DNA from: Nguyenibacter vanlangensis
GTDB taxonomy: Bacteria; Pseudomonadota; Alphaproteobacteria; Acetobacterales; Acetobacteraceae
Length of the DNA: 64,000 nt
Direction: 5' to 3'
Assembly (NCBI RefSeq): GCF_038719015.1
Contig: NZ_CP152276.1
Location: forward strand, 878,001-942,000
Shown here: one piece after another, positions 47,501-55,690 of the stretch
How positions within the stretch are numbered: position 1 is the first letter of the stretch
How the letters are laid out: every line of letters starts with the position of its first letter
Program-made: the position numbers and the translations under genes
Notes under the pieces: generated by a model
Seen by the model: only the letters and a program-made list of their open reading frames with translations
Database searches by the model: none
Told to the model about the DNA's origin: nothing

Positions 47501-49215
47501 AGGACGATGATCAGGCTGACCGAGATCCACACTTCGTTCATCCACAGCGCATTGCGCGTGATCGCATCGTTCTGCATCGCGGCCAGGCGCCAGGCCCCCC
47601 ACGCCATTCCCACCAGCAGAAGGCCGCCAAGGACGATGTTGGGATAGATCGCGCGCCAGTCCGTATAGGATTCCTCCAGGACGCCGCCCTTCTCGGTCAC
47701 GTTGAACTTGCCATGCTTGGGGAACAGCATGGTCACGATCGTGACGCGGACGAGAAAGAGCGCCAGCGCGGTCTCATAGATCTCGCTCCAGAACGAATAG
47801 CGCCAGTTCTTCTGCACCCGGGCCGACGTCGCGATGGAATGAAAGAAATGCGGCAGGACATATGCGAATATCGCCTCGGGCGACGCGGCGATCAGGGTCT
47901 GGCTGAACAGAAGATAGGCAAGCGGCGAGGTCAGGAAGATCAGCCTGGGAATAGCGAAGAGAAATCCGGCCATCGCGGAAAAATAGCAGAGCCGCTGCGC
48001 CACCGTCAGGCCGGGACCGAAAAGCGGATTATCCACCCGAAGGATCTGCAGCATGCCCCGCGCCCAGCGCATGCGCTGCCCGACATGCAGGATCAGCCGT
48101 TCGGTCGACAGGCCGGCCGCAAGCGGCAGGCGCAGATACGCCGTCGACCAGCCCTTGCGCTGCAGCTTCAGCGCCGTGTGGCAATCCTCGGTCACCGTTT
48201 CGACGGCGATCCCGCCGATCTGCCGCAGCGCGGCGCGGCGCAGGACGGCACAGGACCCGCAGAAGAAGGTGGCGTTCCAGAAATCATTGCCGTCCTGCAA
48301 CAGGCCATAGAACATGTTGCCTTCGGGCGGGACGCTGTGCCCCTTGGCCAGATTGCGCTGGAACGGATCGGGCGAATAGAAATGATGCGGCGTCTGCATC
48401 ATCGCCAGTTCGGGATCGACCAGGAACCAGCCGACGGTCGCCTGCAGGAACGCCCGGACGGGCACGTGGTCGCAGTCGAAGATGACGATGTATTCGCCTT
48501 CCGTCTGCCGCATCGCGTAATTGAGGTTGCCCGCCTTGGCGTGGGCATTGTCGGGACGCGTGATGTAACCGACCCCGACGAGACGGGCGAATTCCAGGAA
48601 TTCCTGCCGGCGGCCGTCGTCGAGGATGTAGACGTTCAGCCGGTCGGCGGGCCAGTCCATCGCCATGCAGGCCAGCACGGTCATGCGGACGATGCTCAGG
48701 TCCTCGTTATAGGTCGGGATATAGACGTCGATACTGGGCCAGAGCGACAGATCCGCCGGCATCGGCACCGGCTTGCGCCCCAGCGGATGGATCGTCTGGA
48801 AATAGCTGAGCAGCAGCATCATCAGCGCATAGATTTCCGCCAGCCCCAGCGTGATGGCCAGCGCGACCTGCACGGCGGAGCTGAAATCCAGCGTCTCGGT
48901 CACCCGCCAGGCCAGGTAGCGAAACGATACGACCAGCGAGAGGACCTGCAGAAACAGCGTGGCCCTGGCGCTGCGATGGCGATTGACGAAAAAGAACAGC
49001 AGGATGCCGATGGCCGCCACGATCAGTTGCGCATCGTCGGACAGCAGGGCCATGCTGGCCATCATCGCGGTCACGACGCCGAACAGGACGCAGCCGCCGA
49101 GAACGGCACGCCCGTACCGCCCCTCCGCCAGGCGGGCGAACGCGGCGCCCAGGAACGCGGCGCCCGGGGCAGCCAGTCGCGCCGCCGCGGCGCGGGGAAA
49201 GATGACGCGACGCAT
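44527..49215 (-). CDS. bcsAB: Fused cellulose synthase BcsA-BcsB
   Basis: A 1,562-residue inner-membrane enzyme that polymerises UDP-glucose into cellulose, in the single-chain form known from acetic acid bacteria. The GT2 domain shows VYIPTYNED, DDG (Asp199-200), DCDH (Asp247, Asp249), TED (342-344) and QRMRW (380-384), all intact. The PilZ domain has RRNAR (585-589) and DVSRGG (612-617), so it should be activated by c-di-GMP. After about residue 780 an internal signal-like segment (VALGALGALGLASTAMAQA) begins the BcsB half, with its carbohydrate-binding and flavodoxin-like modules and a final membrane anchor. The start shares one base with the bcsQ remnant stop. It is the core of the operon. 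Confidence 0.97.
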   Translation of the reverse strand: MRRVIFPRAAAARLAAPGAAFLGAAFARLAEGRYGRAVLGGCVLFGVVTAMMASMALLSDDAQLIVAAIGILLFFFVNRHRSARATLFLQVLSLVVSFRYLAWRVTETLDFSSAVQVALAITLGLAEIYALMMLLLSYFQTIHPLGRKPVPMPADLSLWPSIDVYIPTYNEDLSIVRMTVLACMAMDWPADRLNVYILDDGRRQEFLEFARLVGVGYITRPDNAHAKAGNLNYAMRQTEGEYIVIFDCDHVPVRAFLQATVGWFLVDPELAMMQTPHHFYSPDPFQRNLAKGHSVPPEGNMFYGLLQDGNDFWNATFFCGSCAVLRRAALRQIGGIAVETVTEDCHTALKLQRKGWSTAYLRLPLAAGLSTERLILHVGQRMRWARGMLQILRVDNPLFGPGLTVAQRLCYFSAMAGFLFAIPRLIFLTSPLAYLLFSQTLIAASPEAIFAYVLPHFFHSIATSARVQKNWRYSFWSEIYETALALFLVRVTIVTMLFPKHGKFNVTEKGGVLEESYTDWRAIYPNIVLGGLLLVGMAWGAWRLAAMQNDAITRNALWMNEVWISVSLIIVLAAITVGHETRQLRRNARIPAALPVTVRGADRRLCRGTTSDVSRGGCRLHLDAADAAMFDAAAEIDVFPDPYEAPVRARVLSVHNGVMNFEWQPMTIRDEARIIRFVFGRADAWTNWNEYSPDRPLRSLWMAISSIRNIGMPADKPASARHHPGAIAARARARQSIGDTRREVVTLMPRKTNSMMVALGALGALGLASTAMAQAANTMPPAGASSVPAEVGADVGAADAGDDLPLPKLRGANGDASAAQDDARLGTPPGPLSGTLPGALPGASTRTWTLRQLGAPAAMHMTPYAAIQGLDFGIPSSQLVTSAHLTLTGALSPSLLAQSSSVTIRLNDQYVGTIPVNRDHPEFGPLTFPVNPAFFMARNTLNFTFAGQYTETCGNQVSDVLWADMSGQSAISVTTVPLPARRMLSALPAPFVDTAVNERAVVPFVLPNRMEMASPRTVAVLKAAADVASWFGKIADFHHVSFPVSTDVPSAGNAVAIGVAADLPPAIARSVSVAGPTLAEIGNPTDPFGTILVVTGRSDAELAAAARGLAFMSESLGAGSSQIVPPVTVGPRRPYDAPAFLPTDRVVRFGELVSSSALQGHGYVPGTLAVPFRISPDLYTWRDRPFEADFRIRTPLESDVDLRQSRVDVALNDVYLASYSWRAPERLPRLLSRFFPDTSPVLQDRARLPIWGVYGQNELKFYFDGRPAMRRDCSAMPQDISVGIDPDSTLDFRRAYHFATLPNLAYFANSGFPFTRMADLSQTAVVLPPRPGPAILTAYLDLMGMLGSYSWYPAERVAVVGPGQVGTVRDDDLIVLDTLPGNDLVASLLAGTPYGLENGRLRMAQRSILDGIRYAFPESRSHEGRTVALEGSLPLNGGGALIGTESPYATGRSVVLMLGGTPQGVDDLVHVLQDPSLQKGVQGDLTVVDGDKIIASRNGATYTVGSLPWWLWSDWVLREHPIRVILLSVLGALVTGLALNKGLSLRAARRQAYLDASGAGGR

Positions 49216-49499
49216 CAGCCGCCCACCATGGCCGTCGGCCGACGTGCAATCACGGCCAGGTCGTGATGCGCCTGCGATCGCGGCGCATAGCTGGCGATCG
49301 GCTTCTGCGCCGCAAGAGCTTCACCGACATGTTCGTCACGATGCACGACACCCAGCAATCGCCGCCCCATCCATTCCCCCAAACTGCGCGCGATCGCCGA
49401 CCCCGGACGGGTCATCGGATCGAATTGATTAATGACGAAGACCTGGCGGGGGATGTCCGCGAACAGCGCGACGGACGTCGCGTCGTCTATCAAGGACAT
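49215..49499 (-). pseudogene. bcsQ: N-terminally truncated bcsQ remnant
   Basis: This 94-codon frame looks like the C-terminal part of BcsQ, the MinD/ParA-type ATPase that localises cellulose synthase: FADIPRQVFVINQFDPMTR, LLGVVHRDEHVGEALAAQKP and SYAPRSQAHHDL. Full-length BcsQ is about 250 residues and starts with a P-loop (KGGVGKT type). No P-loop is present in any frame here: the open frame runs back only 19 codons to the stop of the preceding gene. The first half has therefore been lost. The remnant keeps its TGATG overlap with bcsAB. It may be a dead gene, or it may now serve only to couple translation. Identification as BcsQ is by motif, not search. Confidence 0.7.
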
Positions 49500-49556
49500 G
49501 AGACGATTCTCGAACTGAAGGGTCCCGCCATGGCCGACCGATGACCTGCCGGACGA

Positions 49557-50063
49557 TCAGCGAAACATGCCGCGCAGCGTGCGCTCGGACCGATCGAGGA
49601 CCGCCTCCCCGCGCAGGACGGCAAACATGTCCGACAGCCGCATGCGCCGGTTTCCCCCCCCGCCCCCTGCCGTGACGGATCCGGCCGCCACGTCGTCCAC
49701 CCGCCTCCGGTGCGCCGGATCGGGCGGAAACGCGGCCGCCATCGGCGCAGCCGGACGGGACGGCATATCCAGCGGCACGGCGCCCTCGGCCGGCGCCCCG
49801 GAGGGCGCGAACGCTCCCGGCGGCGGCATCTCCGCGCCCGCCGCCGCCTCGGACCCGGCCGAGGCGAAGGACGGCGCAAGCGGGGCCAATTCGTCGTGCG
49901 GCAAGGCGGCTTCGATCGCCTCGGCCGGTATCTGATCCAGATTGCCGAAGGTCCGATAGGACAGATCGGGCTCGTTCACCGCCCGACGGAGGGCCGACAC
50001 GTCCGCCCCCTCATCCGCCCCGGACAAAGCCGCGTTGTTCAACGGAAATTCCGAACCGAGCAT
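49557..50063 (-). CDS. Cellulose-complementing BcsH/BcsP-like protein
   Basis: A 168-residue protein between bcsZ and the bcsQ remnant. Near the N terminus it has a DVSALRRAVNEPDLSYRTFG block like the BcsP consensus (an LR..FG..D..Y.EF pattern), then a Pro/Ala-rich linker. The C-terminal stretch MRLSDMFAVLRGEAVLDRS followed by RTLRGMFR resembles the end of CcpAx (BcsH). CcpAx lies in the same position in Komagataeibacter and interacts with BcsD. The protein is half the length of CcpAx. Start at ATG 50063 is preferred over a GTG at 50099; neither has a strong ribosome-binding site. A role in organising the synthase is inferred from position and motif. Confidence 0.65.
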   Translation of the reverse strand: MLGSEFPLNNAALSGADEGADVSALRRAVNEPDLSYRTFGNLDQIPAEAIEAALPHDELAPLAPSFASAGSEAAAGAEMPPPGAFAPSGAPAEGAVPLDMPSRPAAPMAAAFPPDPAHRRRVDDVAAGSVTAGGGGGNRRMRLSDMFAVLRGEAVLDRSERTLRGMFR

Positions 50064-50180
50064 CGCCCCACCATCACCCCAAGGCTCGGCGCGCTGCACG
50101 CCGCGAACGGAAGACAGCGCCCACGACCCGACCCACTCATTTTCGCATCTCTAACATGTGATGACGTTAGCGAAAAGATA

Positions 50181-50194
50181 ACCGTGGAAACGGT
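50181..50194 (-). terminator. Small hairpin between bcsZ and the bcsH/P-like gene
   Basis: A 5-bp stem (ACCGT-GGAA-ACGGT) lies between two operon genes, with an eight-base T run before it and a TTTT patch after it on the minus strand. It may weaken read-through into the downstream genes. The evidence is slight. Confidence 0.25.
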
Positions 50195-50205
50195 AAAAAA
50201 AACGG

Positions 50206-51285
50206 TCAGAACATGCCGCCGTCGCGCTGCACGATGTCCGACGCCAGGCCATCCATCACCAGCGAGGCCAGCAGGGTCAGCGAGGCGGAGTAATAATCCG
50301 GGCTTTGCGCCATGGACGGAAAAGCCATGCTCCTGGTTCCGGGCATGTCCAGCAGCCCCGCCCCGATCCCGACCGCATAGAAACCCGGCGGTGCGTCATA
50401 GGGCGACCGTTCCCCGGTCTGCAGGTTCACCCAGGCCGGCATCGTCCCGCCCCAGCCGTTCCAGTAACGCTGGAAATCCGCCCGCAGGCCCGGGTCCAGC
50501 AACCCAGCCCATTGCAGATAAAGCGGCACCCTGACCGCATCATAGGAAAACCGCGCCGGCCGCCCCCGGGCGATCGCCGGCATGTCGATGCCCGGCGAGA
50601 CCTGCATCCAGTCCGGGGGCAGGTTCCACCGCCCGAACCGCCCACGCCGGATCAGGTCCATCCCGTCGCGGATGACGTTTTGCCATACGCTGCGATCGTC
50701 CAGTTCCGCGGCCGCCATCAGGGAAGGCATGATGTAATAGGACGCGTTCACCAGGGCATGGTCGGGCCAGGCAAAACCATCGAGTCCCGGCAGCAGGACC
50801 GCACGCCTGCCGACCGTCACGACGACCCGCTTCCGCAGGGCCGCGTAAATGTCGCGGGCCGACGCCTCCAGTTCCGGGCGCCCCCACCGCCGCCCGGCCA
50901 GAACCAGGGCCAGCGCGATCAGCAGGTCGCCGTCGGTCGCGTTGTTCGTATCCGGCACATGGGGCGTCACGTTGGGCAGATAATGCCAGGCATGCAGTGC
51001 ATCGCCCTGACGTTTCAGCGTTCGCTCGGTCCATGCGAACATGCGGTCGAACACGTCCTGGTCGTCGAAGGCCTGGGCGAACAGCATGCCATAGCCCTGC
51101 CCTTCGGAATGGGACTGCATGCCGTTTCCGCTATCGACGACGCGGCCGTCGGACGACACGTACCGCAGCTTGTAGAGTGACCAGTCGGAAGGCGCGGCCG
51201 CCTTCCCTTCCTTGCCCGGCACGCCGAGGCAGAGACCGCCCGCAGCGGCCTGGAGCAGACGACGCCTGGCCAGAAATGGAAACAT
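50206..51285 (-). CDS. bcsZ: Cellulose-operon endoglucanase (GH8)
   Basis: A 359-residue secreted beta-1,4-endoglucanase of glycoside hydrolase family 8, the CMCax enzyme of acetic acid bacteria, needed for normal cellulose assembly. A twin-arginine-like RRRLL leader and hydrophobic stretch form the signal peptide (to about residue 30). The catalytic Glu61 is in SHSEGQGYGM and the catalytic Asp in NNATDGDLLIALAL (residue 118 or 120). Length fits the family (about 340-370). It is the first gene of the bcs operon, about 200 bases downstream of tRNA-Glu on the same strand. Confidence 0.94.
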   Translation of the reverse strand: MFPFLARRRLLQAAAGGLCLGVPGKEGKAAAPSDWSLYKLRYVSSDGRVVDSGNGMQSHSEGQGYGMLFAQAFDDQDVFDRMFAWTERTLKRQGDALHAWHYLPNVTPHVPDTNNATDGDLLIALALVLAGRRWGRPELEASARDIYAALRKRVVVTVGRRAVLLPGLDGFAWPDHALVNASYYIMPSLMAAAELDDRSVWQNVIRDGMDLIRRGRFGRWNLPPDWMQVSPGIDMPAIARGRPARFSYDAVRVPLYLQWAGLLDPGLRADFQRYWNGWGGTMPAWVNLQTGERSPYDAPPGFYAVGIGAGLLDMPGTRSMAFPSMAQSPDYYSASLTLLASLVMDGLASDIVQRDGGMF

Positions 51286-51485
51286 GATGTCGAAGCCGCT
51301 CTGATCGGTTGCTCAAATAAGAGTGATGAAGCGGCATGCTACACGCCGATCCGCCGGTCGCCTACCTCCGTCGCGGCAAAGAGGCGGCAAAGTGCCCGAA
51401 TCAGGCCGTACCGACGCCGACAGAGGGGCAATCCCGGCAGAAGCCGACGACTGGAAATCGCACTGAAATTGACATTGAAGATCCC
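51286..51485. other. Upstream region of the cellulose operon
   Basis: These 200 bases must hold the bcs promoter on the minus strand. An A/T-richer patch around 51310-51330 (TCTTATTTGAG on the minus strand) is the best place for a -10, but no clear paired -35 or regulator palindrome was found. Confidence 0.35.
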
Positions 51486-51561
51486 TGGCGTCCCGTACGG
51501 GAATCGAACCCGTGTTACCGCCGTGAAAGGGCGGTGTCCTAGGCCGCTAGACGAACGGGAC
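51486..51561 (-). tRNA. tRNA-Glu (anticodon TTC)
   Basis: The minus strand reads GTCCCGTTCGTCTAGCGGCC at its 5' end, with a complete cloverleaf: anticodon loop CTTTCAC giving TTC, T-loop GGTTCGAATCC and acceptor GTCCCGT/ACGGGAC. The terminal CCA is encoded (51486-51488). It stands alone, transcribed toward bcsZ. Confidence 0.97.
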
Positions 51562-51695
51562 GCTGGACGAGGCAGCTTCTATGCCATCGCGGACCGGGAC
51601 GCAACCCACCTTGAACAGAAATATTCACCGGATGGTCATTTTCCCAAGATCGCCAAGATCCATTGAATCCAGTCCATTACGCGGCGGCCTTCACC

Positions 51696-52067
51696 TCACG
51701 GCGTCAGAACCAGCCGTGCTGCGACACGGGCATGGGCCAGATCCCACAGGATGACGCGGTCGGGCCCACCCCCCGACAGCGAAACCGCCAGCAGCCCGTC
51801 GCCCTGGCGGGTCATGCCGGTAATGTGGGTGCCCGGCGGTTCGTTCAGCGTCAGTTGGCCATGGGGTCCTTCGAACGGCCACGCGGCGGCGAGGCCGGCG
51901 GCGGCATGATCGGCTTCCGGCAGGCCGGGCGCCGGATGAGGGTGGGAAATCCGGTGGACCAGCACCCCCACCAGCACCAGCGAACCCACCACCAGCAACA
52001 CGCCCATCCCGATGACCGCCGCAAGCAGCGCCCGCGATCCGGGGCCTTTCGACAATTGTACGTCCAT
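51696..52067 (-). CDS. Small single-pass membrane protein of unknown function
   Basis: A 123-residue protein with one N-terminal membrane helix (ALLAAVIGMGVLLVVGSLVL, about residues 13-32) and a periplasmic domain ending in LVLTP. The pattern GTHITGMTRQGDGLLAVSL followed by GPDRVILWDLA resembles a short conserved alphaproteobacterial family (DUF6476-like), a match made from memory. A CAGGA site lies before ATG 52067. It is divergent from the pseudouridine synthase gene by about 60 bases. In other alphaproteobacteria a similar small gene often lies next to rluD. Function unknown. Confidence 0.75.
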   Translation of the reverse strand: MDVQLSKGPGSRALLAAVIGMGVLLVVGSLVLVGVLVHRISHPHPAPGLPEADHAAAGLAAAWPFEGPHGQLTLNEPPGTHITGMTRQGDGLLAVSLSGGGPDRVILWDLAHARVAARLVLTP

Positions 52068-52129
52068 GATCCTGTTCCGTGTCCCCCGCCGTCATTTTCC
52101 CGGCGGCCAATTTCCGTTAAGAGCCGCGC

Positions 52130-53116
52130 ATGACCGACGACACCCCCCACCTGCCGCCCCTCCCGCCCGGCCGCATCGCTGCCGGCGCCGGGGATGCCGG
52201 CCGGCGCACCGACCGTTTCCTGGCCGACAGGCTGGGCACGCTGTCGCGGTCCCGCGTCAAGGCGCTGATGGAAGCGGGGCACGTGCTGCGCGACGGCGCG
52301 GTCCTGCGCGATCCGGCCGATCCGGTCCGGGCCGGCCTGTGTTATGAAATAAGGGTGCCGCCCGCAATGCCCGCAACGCCGCAGGCACAGGCGATTCCCT
52401 TTACCGTGCTGTACGAGGATTCCGACCTGATCGTGCTGGACAAGCCGGCCGGCCTGGTGGTCCACCCCGCGCCGGGGAACGAGGACGGCACGCTGGTCAA
52501 CGCGCTGCTGGCCCATTGCGGCGACAGCCTGACCGGCATCGGCGGCGAACGGCGGCCGGGCATCGTCCACCGGCTGGATAAGGACACGTCGGGCGTGATG
52601 GTGGTGGCCAAGACCGAAGCCGCGCACGCGGCGTTGTCCGAGGCATTCGCCGCCCGGGATATCGACCGCATCTATCTGGCGCTGGCCTGGGGCATGATGG
52701 CGCCGTCCAGCGGATCGTTCGAAGGCGCGATCGGCCGGGACAAGCGCGATCGCAAGCGCATGGCCTTGGTCGCCCATGGCGGCAAGCAGGCGCTGACCCA
52801 TTACCGCACCCGGCAGAGCTTCCACGGCGCCGTCAGCCTGGCGGAATGCAGGCTGGCCACCGGCCGCACCCACCAGATCCGGGTGCATTTCGCCGCCCAC
52901 GGCCATCCCCTGCTGGGCGACCCGGTCTATCTGCGACGGATTCCCGCCGCCGCGCGCGGCCTGCCCGAGCCCGCGCGGCGCGCCGCCCTGGACTTCCCGC
53001 GCCAGGCGCTGCACGCGGCGCGGCTGGGCTTCACCCACCCGGCGACCGGCCGGCCCCTGCTGTTCGAGACCGCGCCTCCGGACGATTTTCAGACACTTAT
53101 CGCGAAGATTGCATAG
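52130..53116 (+). CDS. rluD: RluA/RluD-family 23S rRNA pseudouridine synthase
   Basis: A 328-residue enzyme with an N-terminal S4 RNA-binding domain (about residues 20-80, DRFLADRLGTLSRSRVKALM) and the catalytic domain. The active-site aspartate is in GIVHRLDKDTSGVMVVAKT, and LATGRTHQIRVHFAAHGHPL is the second signature. By family it converts uridines in helix 69 of 23S rRNA. The symbol rests on context: rluD lies next to rpoH in alphaproteobacteria, as here. Confidence 0.9.
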   Translation: MTDDTPHLPPLPPGRIAAGAGDAGRRTDRFLADRLGTLSRSRVKALMEAGHVLRDGAVLRDPADPVRAGLCYEIRVPPAMPATPQAQAIPFTVLYEDSDLIVLDKPAGLVVHPAPGNEDGTLVNALLAHCGDSLTGIGGERRPGIVHRLDKDTSGVMVVAKTEAAHAALSEAFAARDIDRIYLALAWGMMAPSSGSFEGAIGRDKRDRKRMALVAHGGKQALTHYRTRQSFHGAVSLAECRLATGRTHQIRVHFAAHGHPLLGDPVYLRRIPAAARGLPEPARRAALDFPRQALHAARLGFTHPATGRPLLFETAPPDDFQTLIAKIA

Positions 53117-53144
53117 TTTTAAGGCAATCGACAGGGAGGATTCC

Positions 53145-53174
53145 TTGACGCTCGGCCCGTCCCGACAGTAGGCT
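53145..53174 (+). promoter_or_regulatory. Possible rpoH promoter
   Basis: TTGACG (53145-53150) is followed after 18 bases by TAGGCT (53169-53174). The -10 is weak. It lies in the 250-base non-coding stretch before rpoH, which otherwise shows no gene; the long leader left (about 190 bases) would allow mRNA-level control. Confidence 0.3.
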
Positions 53175-53366
53175 TCAAACTTCTCCGGCGGGTGACGCGA
53201 CCGCCGGAATGGACGTCCCGTGTCGGCGCGGCCCATCGCGGGGGTGCCACACGGGGACGTAATGTCCAATCCACGCGTCATGCGGGACAAGTCAGGGAAC
53301 CCTTTCACGGATGTGCCGTAGGACATCCAGGGCGCACCAGACCTCCCGGACAAAGGAGTCCGATCC

Positions 53367-54254
53367 ATGGCCTCTTCCGTTCTGAATGTTGGTCCTGAAT
53401 CCAACCTGTCAAGGTATCTTCAGGACATCCGCAAATTTCCCATGCTCTCGCCCGAGGAAGAACAGCGCCTGTCGCGACGCTGGAAGGACAAGGGCGATTC
53501 CGAAGCCGCGCACGCGCTCGTCACGTCGCATCTGCGCCTGGTCGCCAAGATCGCCATGGGCTATCGCGGCTACGGCCTGCCGCTGGGCGAACTGATCAGC
53601 GAAGGCAATATCGGCATGATGCAGGCGGTGCGCCGCTTCGATCCCGACCGGGGCTTCCGCCTGGCGACCTATGCCATGTGGTGGATCCGCGCCGCGATCC
53701 AGGAATATATCCTGCATAGCTGGTCGCTGGTGAAGATGGGCACCACGGCCGCGCAGAAGAAGCTGTTCTTCAACCTGCGGCGGCTGAAGGGCCAGATGCA
53801 GGCCATCGACGACGGCGACCTGAAGCCCGAGCAGGTCAACCAGATCGCCGCCTCGCTGGGCGTGCCCGAACAGGACGTCATCAACATGAACCGCCGCCTG
53901 TCGGCGCCGGACCACAGCCTGAACGCCCCGCTGCGCGCCGACAGCGAAGGCGAATGGCAGGACTGGCTGGTCGACGAGCACGACAACCAGGAACAGACCC
54001 TGGCGGAAAGCGAGGAATTCAGCGGCCGCAAGGCCCTGCTGGACAATGCGCTGAAGACGCTGAACGTGCGCGAGCGGCATATCCTGACCGAGCGCCGCCT
54101 GAAGGACGAACCCGCGACGCTCGAGGAATTGTCCCACACCTACAATATCTCGCGTGAGCGGGTGCGCCAGATCGAGGTCCGGGCCTTCGAGAAGGTGCAG
54201 GCGGCGATGAAGGCCGAAGTCGACGCCCATCGCGAGGCGCTGCAGGCAGGCTGA
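53367..54254 (+). CDS. rpoH: RNA polymerase heat-shock sigma factor RpoH
   Basis: A 295-residue sigma-32 factor directing heat-shock gene transcription. Region 2 shows ELISEGNIGMMQAVRRFDPD and RLATYAMWWIRAAIQEYILH. The RpoH box that separates it from other sigma factors is present as QKKLFFNLRRLKG. Region 4 ends with the helix-turn-helix TLEELSHTYNISRERVRQIE. Length is normal. AAGGAG precedes ATG 53367. Likely targets in this window include htpG at 30987. Confidence 0.97.
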   Translation: MASSVLNVGPESNLSRYLQDIRKFPMLSPEEEQRLSRRWKDKGDSEAAHALVTSHLRLVAKIAMGYRGYGLPLGELISEGNIGMMQAVRRFDPDRGFRLATYAMWWIRAAIQEYILHSWSLVKMGTTAAQKKLFFNLRRLKGQMQAIDDGDLKPEQVNQIAASLGVPEQDVINMNRRLSAPDHSLNAPLRADSEGEWQDWLVDEHDNQEQTLAESEEFSGRKALLDNALKTLNVRERHILTERRLKDEPATLEELSHTYNISRERVRQIEVRAFEKVQAAMKAEVDAHREALQAG

Positions 54255-54261
54255 AGCCGGA

Positions 54262-54280
54262 GGGAGGGGCTCCCCCTCCC
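54262..54280. terminator. Hairpin between convergent rpoH and purA
   Basis: An 8-bp perfect stem GGGAGGGG / CCCCTCCC with a three-base loop fills most of the 39-base gap between the two stop codons. No U-run on either strand; bidirectional termination is inferred from position. Confidence 0.5.
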
Positions 54281-54293
54281 GCCTGCCGCTCCG

Positions 54294-55583
54294 TCAGTTC
54301 TCGAACGGGTCGCGCACCAGGATCGTGTCGTCGCGTTCAGGACTGGTGGACAGCAGCGTGACCGGCGCTTCGACCAGCTCCTCGATCCGGCGGACATATT
54401 TGATCGCCTGAGCCGGCAGGTCGACCCACGACCGCGCGCCATAGGTCGTCTCGGTCCAGCCTTCCATCGTCTCATAGACCGGCTTGACCCGCGCCTGGGC
54501 CGACGGCGCGGACGGGAAGCTGCGGATGGTCCGGCCGTCCAGCTCATACCCCACGCAGATGCGGATCTCCGGCAGCCCGTCCAGCACGTCCAGCTTGGTC
54601 AGCGCCAGGCCGTTGACCCCGCCGACCCGCACCGCGCGCCGCACCAGCATCGCATCGAACCAGCCGCAGCGGCGCGGCCGTCCGGTGACGGTGCCGAACT
54701 CGTGGCCGCGCTCGCCCAGGGTTCGGCCCGTCTCGTCATGCAGTTCGCTGGGGAACGGCCCCTCGCCCACCCGGGTCGCATAGGCCTTGGCGATCCCCAG
54801 CACGAATCCCACGCTGCCCGGGCCGACACCGCTGCCGGTGGCCGCGTTGGCGGCGATCGTGTTGGAACTGGTGACGAACGGATAGGTCCCGTGGTCGACA
54901 TCCAGCATCACCGCCTGCGCGCCCTCGAACAGCACGCGGCGGCCGGCCCGGCGCGCATCGTCCAGCAGGTCCCACACCGCCTCCATATAGGGCAGGATGC
55001 GCGGCGCCAGCCCGTTCAGGTGCGCCAGCAGCGCCTCCTTGGTAAAGGTCGCGGCGCCCAGCCCGGCCAGCAGCGTGTTGTGATGCAGCAGCAGTTCGTC
55101 CAGCTTCCAGTCCAGCGTCTCGGGCTCGGCCAGGTCGCACAGCCGGATCGCCCGGCGGGCCACCTTGTCCTCATAGGCCGGGCCGATGCCCCGGCCGGTG
55201 GTGCCGATCTTGCGCGCCCCGCGGGCTTCCTCGCGCGCCCGGTCGATCGCGGCATGCACCGGCAGGATCAGCGGCACATTCTCGGCAATCCGCAGGGTCC
55301 GGGGCGACACGTCGAGCCCCTGGGCGGTCACGCGGTCGATCTCGGACAGCAGCGCCTCGGGGTCCACCACCACGCCGTTGCCGATCACCCCCATCTTGCC
55401 CCGCACCAGGCCCGAAGGCAGCAGCGACAGCTTATAGGTCTGGTTGCCGACCACCAGCGTATGGCCGGCATTGTGCCCGCCCTGGAAGCGGACGACGATA
55501 TCGGCCCGGCTGGCCAGCCAGTCGACGATCTTTCCCTTACCCTCGTCACCCCACTGGGCGCCGATCACGGTGACGTTGGACAT
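54294..55583 (-). CDS. purA: Adenylosuccinate synthetase
   Basis: A 429-residue GTP-dependent enzyme converting IMP and aspartate to adenylosuccinate, the first committed step to AMP. It begins [20 protein letters not shown] with the GTP-binding loop. IMP-binding blocks [25 protein letters not shown] and [20 protein letters not shown] are intact, as is the C-terminal aspartate-binding [13 protein letters not shown] region. Start at 55583 has a strong AAGGAG site. It follows hisZ by about 107 bases. Confidence 0.96.
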   Translation of the reverse strand: MSNVTVIGAQWGDEGKGKIVDWLASRADIVVRFQGGHNAGHTLVVGNQTYKLSLLPSGLVRGKMGVIGNGVVVDPEALLSEIDRVTAQGLDVSPRTLRIAENVPLILPVHAAIDRAREEARGARKIGTTGRGIGPAYEDKVARRAIRLCDLAEPETLDWKLDELLLHHNTLLAGLGAATFTKEALLAHLNGLAPRILPYMEAVWDLLDDARRAGRRVLFEGAQAVMLDVDHGTYPFVTSSNTIAANAATGSGVGPGSVGFVLGIAKAYATRVGEGPFPSELHDETGRTLGERGHEFGTVTGRPRRCGWFDAMLVRRAVRVGGVNGLALTKLDVLDGLPEIRICVGYELDGRTIRSFPSAPSAQARVKPVYETMEGWTETTYGARSWVDLPAQAIKYVRRIEELVEAPVTLLSTSPERDDTILVRDPFEN

Positions 55584-55690
55584 AAGGTGCTCCTTGTTCA
55601 AAGGCAGTGGGCTCAAGGCCAGTAGGATAGAGGTGGTGGACAACGGGCGGCCGGCCGCAACGGCCGCGAAAGGGCGATCGGCGAGGCGTG

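Noticed and set aside
40973..49266. Three long plus-strand open frames opposite bcsC and bcsAB
   Set aside because: They are antisense to proteins with intact catalytic motifs and have no recognisable domains.
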